Shown here: in pieces, positions 1 through 6,848 of the stretch | Layout: each line of letters starts with the position of its first letter | Numbering within the stretch: position 1 is the first letter of the stretch | Origin: Armatimonadota bacterium | Lineage (GTDB): Bacteria; Sysuimicrobiota; Sysuimicrobiia; Sysuimicrobiales; Kaftiobacteriaceae | NCBI GenBank assembly: GCA_031081675.1 | Contig: JAVHLZ010000005.1 | Coordinates: 48,466 to 112,465 of the forward strand | Length of the DNA stretch: 64,000 nt | Direction: 5' to 3' | The notes under the pieces: generated by a model | The model's input: the letters and a program-made list of their open reading frames with translations, nothing else | What the model was told of the DNA's origin: nothing | The model's database searches: none | Position numbers and translations under genes: made by a program

Positions 1-408
1 GACATCGCCGCCGCGCTGGGCATCGGGCAGCTGCAGCACCTGGACGCGTGGAACGCGCGCCGCCGGGAGCACGCCCGCCGCTACACGGCCGCGTTTGCGT
101 CCCTGGAATGGGTGGTGCCTCCCCCGGAGCCGCCGGAGGTCGTGCCCGCGTATAACACCTACACGGTGCGCGTGCCGCGCGACCGCCCGCGCCTGATGGA
201 CGCCCTGCGGGCGGCCCAGATTGCCTGCCGGGTCTACTACCCGTCGCTGATCCCCCACTCGCCGGCCTACCGGCGGCTGGGACTGGGCGGGGAGTTCCCC
301 GCGGCCGAGCGGCTGACGGGCGAGGTGCTGTCGCTGCCGGTGCACCCGGCACTGGAGCCCGACGATGTGGAGCGGGTCATCGCGGTGGTGACCGGGGTGC
401 GGCCGTGA
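1..408 (+). CDS. DegT/DnrJ/EryC1/StrS-family sugar aminotransferase, C-terminal part
   Basis: This reading frame is open from the first base, so only the last 135 residues of the protein are present. The visible part matches the C-terminal half of PLP-dependent nucleotide-sugar aminotransferases. It has the helix ending in RRREHARRYTAAF, then CRVYYPSLIPHSPAY, then the closing SLPVHPALEPDDVERV. Enzymes of this family transfer an amino group to a keto-sugar nucleotide. The PLP lysine lies upstream of the window. The stop is 13 bases before a Gfo/Idh dehydrogenase gene, and that pairing is usual in clusters for amino sugars of surface polysaccharides. The exact substrate cannot be told from this part. 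Confidence 0.9.
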   Translation, partial: DIAAALGIGQLQHLDAWNARRREHARRYTAAFASLEWVVPPPEPPEVVPAYNTYTVRVPRDRPRLMDALRAAQIACRVYYPSLIPHSPAYRRLGLGGEFPAAERLTGEVLSLPVHPALEPDDVERVIAVVTGVRP

Positions 409-421
409 GGAGGGACCGGGC

Positions 422-1357
422 GTGAGCCGTCGGATTCGGGTGGCCGTGGTGGGGCTGGGCCAGTGGGGACGCCACCACGCCCGCATCTACGCCGGGCTGC
501 CCGAGGCGGAGCTGGCGGCCGTGGTGGACGTGAACGCTGGGGAGATGCGCGCCGTGGCCCAGCGCTACCGCACGGCCGGCTACACCGACTATCGCGACGT
601 CCTGGGCCGGGTGGACGCCGTCAGCGTGGTGGTGCCCACCCACCTCCACTACGAGGTGGCGCGGGCGTTTCTGGAGTCGGGCGCCCACGTCCTCGTCGAG
701 AAGCCCATGACCGGCACCCTCCCGGAGGCCACCGCGCTGGTGGATCTGGCCCGGCGCACGGGGCGCCTTCTGGCCGTGGGCCACGTGGAACGCTTCAAGC
801 CCGCGGTCCGCCGCCTGGCCGACCTGGCGCGGGAGCCGCTGTTCATCCAGGCCCGGCGGGTCCGCCCCTACGATCGGTCCCGGACCATGGACGTGGGCGT
901 GGTCATGGACCTGATGATTCACGACATCGACATCGCCCTGGCGCTGGCCGGCAGCCGCCCCGTGCAGCTGGGCGGCCTGGCCGTGCGGGTGCACAACAGC
1001 CACGAAGACCTGGCGGTGGCCCACCTGACCCTGGCCTCAGGCTGCCGGGTGTGGTTGATGGCCAGCCGGGTCTCGGCCCACAAGGCGTCCGAGATCGAGG
1101 TGGTCACCCCCGACCGGGTGGTGCGCCTGGACTACCTGCGGCAGCGCCTGTCCGTGCACCGGTTCACCGGCGAGGTGGAGGAGCACGAGGAGCTGCACGG
1201 GGAGGAGCCGCTGCGCGCGGAGCTGGCGCACTTTGTGGCGTGCGTGGCGGGCCGGGAGCAGCCTCTGGTCACCGGCGAAGACGGCCGGCAGGCCCTGGAG
1301 GTGGCGCTGGCGCTGCTGGCCCAGATGACCACCGTGACCGCCCCCGTCCGGGTGTAG
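422..1357 (+). CDS. Gfo/Idh/MocA-family NAD(P)-dependent sugar dehydrogenase
   Basis: The 311-residue protein opens with a Rossmann fold (VAVVGLGQWGRHHARIY) and carries the family EKP signature (HVLVEKPMTG, about residues 90-99). A MviM-like C-terminal domain follows. The start is GTG, with a GAGGAGG Shine-Dalgarno overlapping the end of the aminotransferase gene, so the two are probably translated together. Family members oxidise or reduce sugars, often the 3-position of UDP-N-acetylsugars when next to a DegT aminotransferase. A role in a UDP-amino-sugar pathway is therefore likely but inferred from the neighbour only. Confidence 0.9.
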   Translation: MSRRIRVAVVGLGQWGRHHARIYAGLPEAELAAVVDVNAGEMRAVAQRYRTAGYTDYRDVLGRVDAVSVVVPTHLHYEVARAFLESGAHVLVEKPMTGTLPEATALVDLARRTGRLLAVGHVERFKPAVRRLADLAREPLFIQARRVRPYDRSRTMDVGVVMDLMIHDIDIALALAGSRPVQLGGLAVRVHNSHEDLAVAHLTLASGCRVWLMASRVSAHKASEIEVVTPDRVVRLDYLRQRLSVHRFTGEVEEHEELHGEEPLRAELAHFVACVAGREQPLVTGEDGRQALEVALALLAQMTTVTAPVRV

Positions 1358-1398
1358 GCCGGGCGGTCCCGGCCTGCCGGCCCGCGTCGCCCACATCC

Positions 1399-1791
1399 GT
1401 GACCTGGCACACCGTTTCCGTCCGATCCCGCCGCCGGGTGGAGGTCATCGACATCACCGAGGCCGTGGCCGCGGCGTGCGGCGCCGGGGCGTCGGGTCTG
1501 GCCGTGGTGGTCTGCCCGCACACCACCGCGGCCGTCTGCGTGAACGAGGCCGAACCGCACCTGCTGGCCGACCTGGAGCGATGGCTGGAGCGGATGGTGC
1601 CCGCCGCAGCCGAGTACGCCCACAACCGCATCGACGACAACGCCGACGCACACCTGCGGGCCCTCCTGCTGGGCCACTGCGTGTGTGTGCCGGTGGACGG
1701 CGGGCTGCAGCTGGGGCGCTGGCAGCGCATCCTGTTCGTGGAACTGGACGGGCCTCGGCAGCGGCAGGTGCGGGTTGCCGTGGTGGGGTGA
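1399..1791 (+). CDS. YjbQ/UPF0047 family protein
   Basis: This 130-residue protein matches the YjbQ family (secondary thiamine-phosphate synthase enzyme, UPF0047) across its length. Visible motifs are CPHTTAAVCVNEAEP, the HNRIDDNADAHL segment holding a conserved histidine and acidic residues, and the terminal GRWQRILFVELDGPR. YjbQ proteins can complement thiE mutants weakly, but their real role is unsettled. GTG at 1399 gives the normal family length; the longer upstream frame has no family match. The gene lies 41 bases after the dehydrogenase and a few kb before two thiamine genes, which is suggestive but not proof of a thiamine role. Confidence 0.9.
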   Translation: MTWHTVSVRSRRRVEVIDITEAVAAACGAGASGLAVVVCPHTTAAVCVNEAEPHLLADLERWLERMVPAAAEYAHNRIDDNADAHLRALLLGHCVCVPVDGGLQLGRWQRILFVELDGPRQRQVRVAVVG

Positions 1792-1825
1792 TCGGGCGCC
1801 GGGGCGTCGGGCAGGGACATGGCCC

Positions 1826-2065
1826 CTACGGATGGACCACCACGCAGGTCACCACCCGGCGCACGCCCTCGATCCGCTGGACCGCCGCGGCCACCGCAGG
1901 GAACCCCCGGGTCTCCTCCTGTTCGGCCACCGCGATCACGTCGAACTCTCCCATGGTGACGTGGGCCTCCACCACGCCGGGGACGGTGCGGACCTGGCGG
2001 GCCACCGCCGCGGGGGTGCTGCGGTCCAGGGCGATGAGCAGGAAGGCGACTTCGGCCACGGCCAC
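1826..2065 (-). CDS. Lrp/AsnC ligand-binding (RAM) domain protein without HTH
   Basis: A small protein of about 79 residues consisting only of the Lrp/AsnC C-terminal regulatory fold. It has the pattern AFLLIALD, then VPGVVEAHVTMGEFDVIA, then RIEGVRRVVTCVVV. No DNA-binding domain is encoded. Such stand-alone RAM proteins may bind small effectors such as amino acids, but their function is mostly unknown. The start is uncertain. GTG at 2065 fits the domain boundary, while an ATG at 2143 would run through the divergent riboflavin-transporter promoter. The gene is transcribed away from that promoter. Confidence 0.8.
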   Translation of the reverse strand: MAVAEVAFLLIALDRSTPAAVARQVRTVPGVVEAHVTMGEFDVIAVAEQEETRGFPAVAAAVQRIEGVRRVVTCVVVHP

Positions 2066-2100
2066 TGTGTTCGGACGGCGCGGGGACCTCTCCTGCGCCG

Positions 2101-2129
2101 TTGACACCCCGGCCGCGGGGGAGTAGCAT
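2101..2129 (+). promoter_or_regulatory. Sigma-A type promoter for the FMN-riboswitch leader
   Basis: TTGACA at 2101-2106 and TAGCAT at 2124-2129 are separated by exactly 17 bases. Transcription would start near 2136, about 15 bases before the riboswitch P1 stem. The thiamine leader further on uses the same TAGCAT -10 sequence. Confidence 0.75.
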
Positions 2130-2150
2130 GGGCGCGGAAGCACCGAAGTC

Positions 2151-2309
2151 CCGCAGCCTTACGGGGCAGGGTGACTCCGCGGTCGGCCTGGCCGGCGGCG
2201 GGGAATTCCCGATCGGCGGTGACAGCCCGTGAGGCGCGGCTCCGGCCGCGCCGTGGCCCGGTGAAATTCCGGGGCCGACGGTACAGTCCGTATGAGGTGA
2301 AGGCTGCGG
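2151..2309 (+). promoter_or_regulatory. FMN riboswitch (RFN element)
   Basis: The conserved RFN core is clear: GGGGCAGGGTGA, then GGGAATTCCCGATCGGCGGT, then CAGCCCGTGAGG, then CCGGTGAAATTCCGG, then GCCGACGGTACAGTCCG. Ten bases at 2151-2160 pair perfectly with 2300-2309 to form P1. It lies between a strong promoter and a terminator hairpin, upstream of a riboflavin-type ECF S component. This is the expected layout for repression of riboflavin uptake by FMN. Confidence 0.95.
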
Positions 2310-2331
2310 GATCCGGCGCCTGAGTGCCCCC

Positions 2332-2359
2332 AGGACGCCCGCGTTCGGGGCGTCCTTTT
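2332..2359 (+). terminator. Intrinsic terminator of the FMN riboswitch expression platform
   Basis: AGGACGCCC at 2332-2340 pairs with GGGCGTCCT at 2348-2356, and the transcript then runs into TTTT. It begins 22 bases after riboswitch P1 and ends 33 bases before the transporter start codon. This points to FMN-dependent premature termination. Confidence 0.85.
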
Positions 2360-2391
2360 GATTTGGGCGCCATACCAGGGAGGGGAAAAAG

Positions 2392-2907
2392 ATGTCCACC
2401 CGCCAGATTGCGCGTGGGGCGCTGCTCATTGCCCTGGTGGCGGCCGCGACGCTGGCCGTCCGCATCCCCGTGCCCGCCACGCAGGGCTACATCAACCTGG
2501 GAGACTCCATGGTGTACGTGTCGGCCCTGCTGTTCGGACCGCTGGCGGGGGCGCTGGCCGGCGGGGTGGGCTCGGCGCTGGCCGACGTGATCGGAGGCTA
2601 CGTCCGCTTCGCCCCCTTCACGCTGGTCATCAAGGGCCTGGAAGGCCTGGTGGTGGGCTGGCTGGCCCGGCGTCTGGCGGGCCGGCTGGCGTCCGCCGCC
2701 GACCTGGCCGGCGCCGCGGCCGCCGTGGTGGCGGGCGGGACGCTGATGGTCGCGGGGTATTTCGTGACGGAGGCGTATGTGATGGGCCTGGGCTCCGCTG
2801 CCGCCGCCGCGGAGGTCCCGGGCAACGTCTTCCAGGTGGTCGGCGGTCTGGTGGCGGCCCTGCCGGTGTCGGTGGCCCTGCGCCGGCTGGTCACCTCCAC
2901 GCCCTGA
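2392..2907 (+). CDS. ribU: ECF transporter S component, riboflavin type (RibU/YpaA-like)
   Basis: A 171-residue very hydrophobic protein with about five to six membrane helices. It has the ECF S-component pattern NLGDSMVYVSALLFGPLAG, then GGVGSALADVIGGY, then FTLVIKGLEGLVVG. These membrane proteins bind a vitamin and deliver it through a shared energy-coupling module (two ATPases and a T protein), which is not in this window. Substrate assignment rests on the FMN riboswitch directly upstream. A GGGAGGGG ribosome site precedes the ATG. The N-terminal segment agrees with PF07155-type S components. Confidence 0.88.
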   Translation: MSTRQIARGALLIALVAAATLAVRIPVPATQGYINLGDSMVYVSALLFGPLAGALAGGVGSALADVIGGYVRFAPFTLVIKGLEGLVVGWLARRLAGRLASAADLAGAAAAVVAGGTLMVAGYFVTEAYVMGLGSAAAAAEVPGNVFQVVGGLVAALPVSVALRRLVTSTP

Positions 2908-2918
2908 GACCCCTCGGG

Positions 2919-3962
2919 ATGGCACCTCCACCTCCGGACGACGCCCGGCGGGAGTCGGGCGCCGCCCCGCTGCGGCCGGGCAAGATCCCTCCCGACCTGC
3001 TGCAACGGGTGGTCTTCGCCCACCTGGGCGCCCGCCGGCCCGAGGTTCTGGTGCGGGCCGGCATCGGCCGCGACTGCGCCGCGGTGGATCTCGGCGAGGC
3101 GGCCTGCGTGGTGACCTGCGATCCCATCACCGCCGCCTCCCATCACCTGGGCCGGCTGGCGGTGCACGTGGCCTGCAACGACCTCGCCACCACCGGAGCC
3201 GAGCCGGTGGCCCTGCTGCTGACCCTGCTCCTGCGCGAGGGGACCACGCCCGAGGATCTGGAGGCCATCGTCGCCGAGGCCGGCCGGACGGCGGCGACTC
3301 TCGGGGTGGAGATCGTCGGGGGCCACACCGAGGTGACACCCGGCATCGACCGCACCCTGGCCGTGGTCACCGCACTCGGCCGGGCCCCACGCGGGGCGGT
3401 GCTGGCAGCAGGGGCCCGGCCGCACGACGCGGTCATCCTGACCAAAGGCGCCGCCATCGAGGGGACCGCCATCCTCGCCGCGGACCTGGCCGAGCGCCTG
3501 CGCCCGGTCCTGGGCGAGGAGGGTCTGGCCCGGGCCCGAGCGTTCATCGAGCGCATCAGTGTGGTGCCCGAGGGCCTCATCGCCGCGCGCGCCGGAGCCT
3601 CCGCCCTGCACGACGTGACCGAAGGCGGAGTGCTGGCGGGCGCGTGGGAGCTGGCCGAGGCCAGCGGGCGGGGGATCGTCCTGCGGGCGGATGACGTGCC
3701 GGTCCTGCCGGAGACCCAGGCCATCTGCCACGCCCTGGATCTCGACCCCCTGGCGCTGATCGGCAGCGGGGCGATGCTCATCTGCACCTCCGACCCCCGC
3801 GGGATGCTCCGCGCCCTGGCCGAGGAGGGCATCCCCGCCGCCGAGGTGGGGGTCATCACCGACGGTGATCGGGTGGTGGTGCGCGGCGGCCGCGCCCGGC
3901 CCCTGGTGCCTCCCGAGCGCGATGAGATCTACAGGGTCTTTGAACCTCCTGCGGGGGCCTGA
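2919..3962 (+). CDS. AIR synthase / HypE-like family protein of unknown substrate
   Basis: A 347-residue protein with the two-domain AIR-synthase fold. An ATP-binding N-terminal half contains CNDLATTGAEPVALLLTLLL and GVEIVGGHTEVTP. The C-terminal half contains HDVTEGGVLAGAWELAE. HypE, ThiL, SelD and PurM share this fold. It lacks the C-terminal cysteine that HypE carbamoylates and the Cys/Sec loop of SelD, and no hydrogenase genes are nearby. The gene starts 11 bases after the riboflavin S component, so it probably sits in the same FMN-controlled transcript. A thiamine- or flavin-related kinase-like role is possible but unproven. Confidence 0.8.
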   Translation: MAPPPPDDARRESGAAPLRPGKIPPDLLQRVVFAHLGARRPEVLVRAGIGRDCAAVDLGEAACVVTCDPITAASHHLGRLAVHVACNDLATTGAEPVALLLTLLLREGTTPEDLEAIVAEAGRTAATLGVEIVGGHTEVTPGIDRTLAVVTALGRAPRGAVLAAGARPHDAVILTKGAAIEGTAILAADLAERLRPVLGEEGLARARAFIERISVVPEGLIAARAGASALHDVTEGGVLAGAWELAEASGRGIVLRADDVPVLPETQAICHALDLDPLALIGSGAMLICTSDPRGMLRALAEEGIPAAEVGVITDGDRVVVRGGRARPLVPPERDEIYRVFEPPAGA

Positions 3963-3969
3963 GCCGCCC

Positions 3970-3998
3970 TTGCGCCGGACGGCCGGGCCGTCTAGCAT
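3970..3998 (+). promoter_or_regulatory. Probable promoter for the TPP-riboswitch leader
   Basis: TTGCGC at 3970-3975 and TAGCAT at 3993-3998 are spaced by 17 bases, just upstream of the TPP element. The -10 is identical to that of the FMN leader. Confidence 0.6.
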
Positions 3999-4014
3999 GG
4001 ACTGCGGAACCACA

Positions 4015-4147
4015 TAGTCTTGGGGGAGCTCGGGGGTAACCGGGCTGAGAGTACGCCCTGCCGGGTCCGCGCCGGCCGACGACGGTGCGGGACCGGCCCC
4101 GGCGTTGACCCGTCGGACCCGATCCAGGTAATACTGGCGTGGGGACA
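4015..4147 (+). promoter_or_regulatory. TPP (thiamine pyrophosphate) riboswitch
   Basis: The THI-box core is present: GGGGGAGC, CTGAGAG, then after a longer variable arm the block GACCCGATCCAGGTAATACTGGCGT followed by GGGGAC. The arm between the two conserved blocks is GC-rich and longer than the minimum, as is common. It is followed by a hairpin and then a thiamine S-component gene, as expected for thiamine uptake control. Confidence 0.95.
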
Positions 4148-4160
4148 CAGGGAGAACGGG

Positions 4161-4194
4161 CCGCCAGCCTGGTTCGGCTGGCGGTTATCGTTTT
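4161..4194 (+). terminator. Terminator hairpin of the TPP riboswitch
   Basis: CCGCCAGCC at 4161-4169 pairs with GGCTGGCGG at 4176-4184 around a six-base loop. An interrupted T-rich stretch (TTATCGTTTT) follows. Its place between the aptamer and the thiT ribosome site suggests transcriptional attenuation. Confidence 0.75.
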
Positions 4195-4224
4195 CCGGGC
4201 TCCCCCGGCGGGGAGGGAGAGGTC

Positions 4225-4764
4225 ATGACAGGGAGTCGCACGTGGTCGCCCCGGCTGGTGGCGGAGATGGGAATCGCCGTCGCCCTGGCTGCGGTTCTGC
4301 ACCTGGTGAAGCTGTGGGAGATGCCCCAGGGGGGATCGATCACTCTGGGGACGATGGTGCCCCTGTTCCTCATCTCGCTGCGGCGTGGCCCGGTGGTGGG
4401 TGCCGTGACCGGTGCCGTCTACGGGCTGCTGGAGGGGTGGATCATCAGCGGCGGGCGGTTCTTCTACCATCCCGTGCAGGTGATCCTGGACTACCCGCTG
4501 GCGTTCGGCGTGCTGGCCCTGGCCGGGTTCTTCCCCCGCTACCCCGCCTTCGGGGTGACGCTGGGCGCCCTGGCGCGCTACGCGTCCCACGTGGTCTCGG
4601 GGGTCGTCTTCTTCGCCCAGTACGCTCCGCAGGGGCAGCCGGTGTGGCTGTACTCGCTGGGGTACAACGCCACCTACCTGGGGCCGGACTTCGCCGTGGC
4701 CATCCTGCTCACCCTGCTGGTCTGGGAGCGCCTGTCCCGGCTGTCCCCGCAGGCGGCAGCCTGA
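4225..4764 (+). CDS. thiT: ECF transporter S component for thiamine (ThiT/YuaJ-like)
   Basis: A 179-residue membrane protein with ThiT hallmarks: MPQGGSITLGTMVPLFLISL, DYPLAFGVLAL, RYASHVVSGVVFFAQYAP and WLYSLGYNATYLGPD. In ThiT proteins these aromatic and polar residues form the thiamine-binding pocket. It would deliver thiamine through the shared ECF module, encoded elsewhere. Placement behind a TPP riboswitch and in front of a thiamine pyrophosphokinase supports the call. A GGGAGGGAGAGG ribosome site precedes the ATG. Confidence 0.95.
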   Translation: MTGSRTWSPRLVAEMGIAVALAAVLHLVKLWEMPQGGSITLGTMVPLFLISLRRGPVVGAVTGAVYGLLEGWIISGGRFFYHPVQVILDYPLAFGVLALAGFFPRYPAFGVTLGALARYASHVVSGVVFFAQYAPQGQPVWLYSLGYNATYLGPDFAVAILLTLLVWERLSRLSPQAAA

Positions 4765-4777
4765 GGCGCCCCCGGTC

Positions 4778-5515
4778 GTGCGGCGACGTGCCGGAGACCC
4801 CGTCGAACGCGCGCCGCGTTCCCGCGCCCGCCGTCCCGCGTATGCGGTGGTGGTGGCCGGCGGGCCGGACGGCCCGGCCTGGTGGCCCTCCCTGGTCGAC
4901 CGCGCAGATCTGGTCATCTGCGCCGATGGGGGGGTGGACGCGGCGCGCGCGCGGGGCCGCGTGCCCCACCTCGTGATCGGAGACTTCGACTCGGCGTCCT
5001 CCGGGGCCCTGGCCTGGGCCCGCCGCCGGGGAGCGCGTCTGGTGCGGTATCCGCGGGACAAGGACGCCACCGACACCGAGCTGGCCCTGGCGCATGCCCT
5101 GGCGGCGGGGGCGCGGCGAGTGGACATCCTCGGCGCGCTGGACGGCCGGGTGGATCACGCGCTGGCCAACGTGGGCCTGCTCCTGGTGGCCGCCCGCCGC
5201 CGCTGTCGCGCCCGACTGGTGCGGGAGCGGACGGAGGTGTTCCTGGCCCGGGGCGCCACCCCGATCCCCGGGCGGGCCGGCGACCTCGTGTCGCTGCTCC
5301 CGCTGTTCGGCCCCGCGTCGGGAATCACCACCCGCGGCCTGCGGTACGGATTGCGGGGCGGCCGCCTGTCTGCCGGGTCCACGCGGGGAGTCAGCAACGT
5401 GGTGGTGCGGCCCCCGGCCGCGGTGACGGTGCGGCGGGGACGGCTGCTGGTGGTCGTCACGCACCGGCGCCGGCCGGCGGATGCCGGGAGGGCGTCTGCG
5501 GGCTCCCGTGTATAA
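4778..5515 (+). CDS. thiN: Thiamine pyrophosphokinase (ThiN/TPK type)
   Basis: This cytosolic enzyme transfers pyrophosphate from ATP to thiamine to make TPP. The 245-residue protein shows the family motifs VICADGGVDAARARG, HLVIGDFDSAS, RYPRDKDATDTELALAHAL and DILGALDGRVDHALANVGLLL, the last with one alanine where many TPKs have GG. It starts 13 bases after thiT, so imported thiamine can be converted at once and both genes fall under the TPP riboswitch. The start chosen is GTG at 4778. The first 20 residues are basic and weakly conserved, so a later start is possible. Confidence 0.93.
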   Translation: MRRRAGDPVERAPRSRARRPAYAVVVAGGPDGPAWWPSLVDRADLVICADGGVDAARARGRVPHLVIGDFDSASSGALAWARRRGARLVRYPRDKDATDTELALAHALAAGARRVDILGALDGRVDHALANVGLLLVAARRRCRARLVRERTEVFLARGATPIPGRAGDLVSLLPLFGPASGITTRGLRYGLRGGRLSAGSTRGVSNVVVRPPAAVTVRRGRLLVVVTHRRRPADAGRASAGSRV

Positions 5516-5516
5516 T
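5511..5516 (+). promoter_or_regulatory. Perfect TATAAT -10 in front of hsp33
   Basis: TATAAT lies across the thiN stop codon, ten bases before the hsp33 ATG. No convincing -35 is seen at 16-18 bases upstream. If used, transcription would start two to four bases before the ATG and give an almost leaderless mRNA. Confidence 0.45.
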
Positions 5517-5525
5517 GAGGGCACG

Positions 5526-6467
5526 ATGGCCGCCGCGCGGCAGACCGACTACTGGATCCGCTCGGTGACCGACGACGGCAGCGTGCGCGCCATGGCGGCG
5601 GTCACCACCGCCACCGTGGAAACCGCCCGCCGCCGCCACGGCACCGCCCCCACAGCCACGGCCGCCCTGGGGCGCGCCCTCACCGCCGCCGGGCTGCTGG
5701 GGGTCGCCCTGCGGACCGGCCAGACCGTGATGGTGCGCATCCTGGGGGACGGCCCCCTGGGCGGGGTCCTGGCGGCGGGCGACTGGGCGGGCGCCGTGCG
5801 GGGGTACGTGGGCAATCCGGACGTGCACCTGCCCCTGACCCCCACCGGCAAGCTGGACGTGGGCGGAGCGGTGGGGCGGGGAACCCTGCACGTCACCCTG
5901 GACCTCGGCCTGCGGATGCCCTACCACGGCAGCGTGCCGCTGGTCTCCGGGGAGATCGCCGAGGACCTGGCGTCCTACCTGGTCATCTCGCACCAGATCC
6001 CGTCAGTGGTCGCCCTGGGGGTGATGGTCTCACCCACGGGGCGGGTGGTGGCCGCCGGCGGCCTGATCGTCCAGGTCCTGCCCGGCGCCGACGACCGGGT
6101 GATCTCCTACCTGGAAGAGCGGGCGCGCGTCCTGCCGGCGGTGACGTCCATGATCTCCCGGGGGCGCACGCCGGAGGAGATGGTGCGGGTGGCCCTGGGC
6201 GACCTGGCCGCCCGGGTGGTGGAGCGGGGCGTGGTGCGCTTCAGGTGCCGGTGCTCCCGGGCGCGGGTGCGCCACGTTCTGGCCAGCCTCGCTCCCGACG
6301 ACCTGCGCGACCTTGTGGCCGAGCGGGGTCACGTGGAGGTGCGGTGCCACTTCTGCGGAGCCCGCTACCTGTTCGACGAGGACGATGTGGAGGACCTGAT
6401 CCGGCTCCGGCCCGGCGCCCCGCCCCGGGCCGGAGCCGACCTGCCTGACCGCCGGGCGGCGGAATGA
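5526..6467 (+). CDS. hslO: Hsp33 redox-regulated chaperonin
   Basis: A 313-residue holdase chaperone, activated when oxidation of its zinc-binding cysteines unfolds the C-terminus. The N-terminal domain has the family segments GRALTAAGLLGVALRTG and GNPDVHLPLTPTGKLDVGGAVG. The C-terminal zinc site is visible as FRCRCSR (CxC) and VRCHFCGARY (CxxC), with the four cysteines complete. The ATG at 5526 matches the family N-terminus; the frame upstream of it is an extension into thiN. It ends 53 bases from the convergent rpmB. Confidence 0.96.
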   Translation: MAAARQTDYWIRSVTDDGSVRAMAAVTTATVETARRRHGTAPTATAALGRALTAAGLLGVALRTGQTVMVRILGDGPLGGVLAAGDWAGAVRGYVGNPDVHLPLTPTGKLDVGGAVGRGTLHVTLDLGLRMPYHGSVPLVSGEIAEDLASYLVISHQIPSVVALGVMVSPTGRVVAAGGLIVQVLPGADDRVISYLEERARVLPAVTSMISRGRTPEEMVRVALGDLAARVVERGVVRFRCRCSRARVRHVLASLAPDDLRDLVAERGHVEVRCHFCGARYLFDEDDVEDLIRLRPGAPPRAGADLPDRRAAE

Positions 6468-6520
6468 ACCGAGCTTCCGCTGGCCGGGAAGACGACTCCG
6501 GGCGGCGTCGGCAGGGCGCT

Positions 6521-6739
6521 CTAGGCTGGCGGGGTGCTCTGCCGTCCCTGGGGAGGCCGGCGGACCCGCCCGGAGGCCAGGCAGGTGGTGCAGACCCGCA
6601 GGCGGCGGGGCGTGCCGTCGACCAGCACGCGCACCCGCTGCAGGTTTGGCGCGAATACCCGCCGGGTCCGGTGCTCGGAGTGACTGACCGAGTGGCCGAA
6701 TGCCGGTCGCTTCCCGCAGATGGCGCACTGCCGGGCCAT
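6521..6739 (-). CDS. rpmB: 50S ribosomal protein L28
   Basis: A 72-residue basic protein beginning [20 protein letters not shown], typical of bacterial L28, with [18 protein letters not shown] and a second CxxC (CTTC). Both cysteine pairs are kept, so this is the zinc-binding form. A GGAGGG site lies five to eight bases before the ATG, and an extended -10 lies about 50 bases upstream. In Bacillus, rpmB also sits between thiN and recG. The last dozen residues are a non-conserved proline-rich tail. Confidence 0.95.
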   Translation of the reverse strand: MARQCAICGKRPAFGHSVSHSEHRTRRVFAPNLQRVRVLVDGTPRRLRVCTTCLASGRVRRPPQGRQSTPPA

Positions 6740-6790
6740 AGATCCCTCCACCAGGACGCGCCCGGAGGCCGGGCCTCCGGGCCGAGGGGG

Positions 6791-6799
6791 ATTGTACCA
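6791..6799 (-). promoter_or_regulatory. Extended -10 promoter for rpmB
   Basis: On the minus strand TGGTACAAT gives a TGn-extended -10 (TACAAT at 6796-6791). The leader to the L28 ATG would be about 45 bases. The -35 region is poor, as is often the case with extended -10 promoters. Confidence 0.55.
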
Positions 6800-6848
6800 C
6801 GTCCCCCGGGGCAAGGAAACCCCGGGAGGGCGTAGAACACAGCGGCGA

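Noticed and set aside
2919..3962. Assigning the AIR-synthase-like gene as selD to complete the selenium genes
   Set aside because: The N-terminal Cys/Sec loop and the selenophosphate synthetase signature are missing. The motifs lean to HypE-like proteins.
2919..3962. Assigning the same gene as hypE
   Set aside because: The C-terminal cysteine that receives the carbamoyl group is absent, and no hydrogenase maturation genes are nearby.
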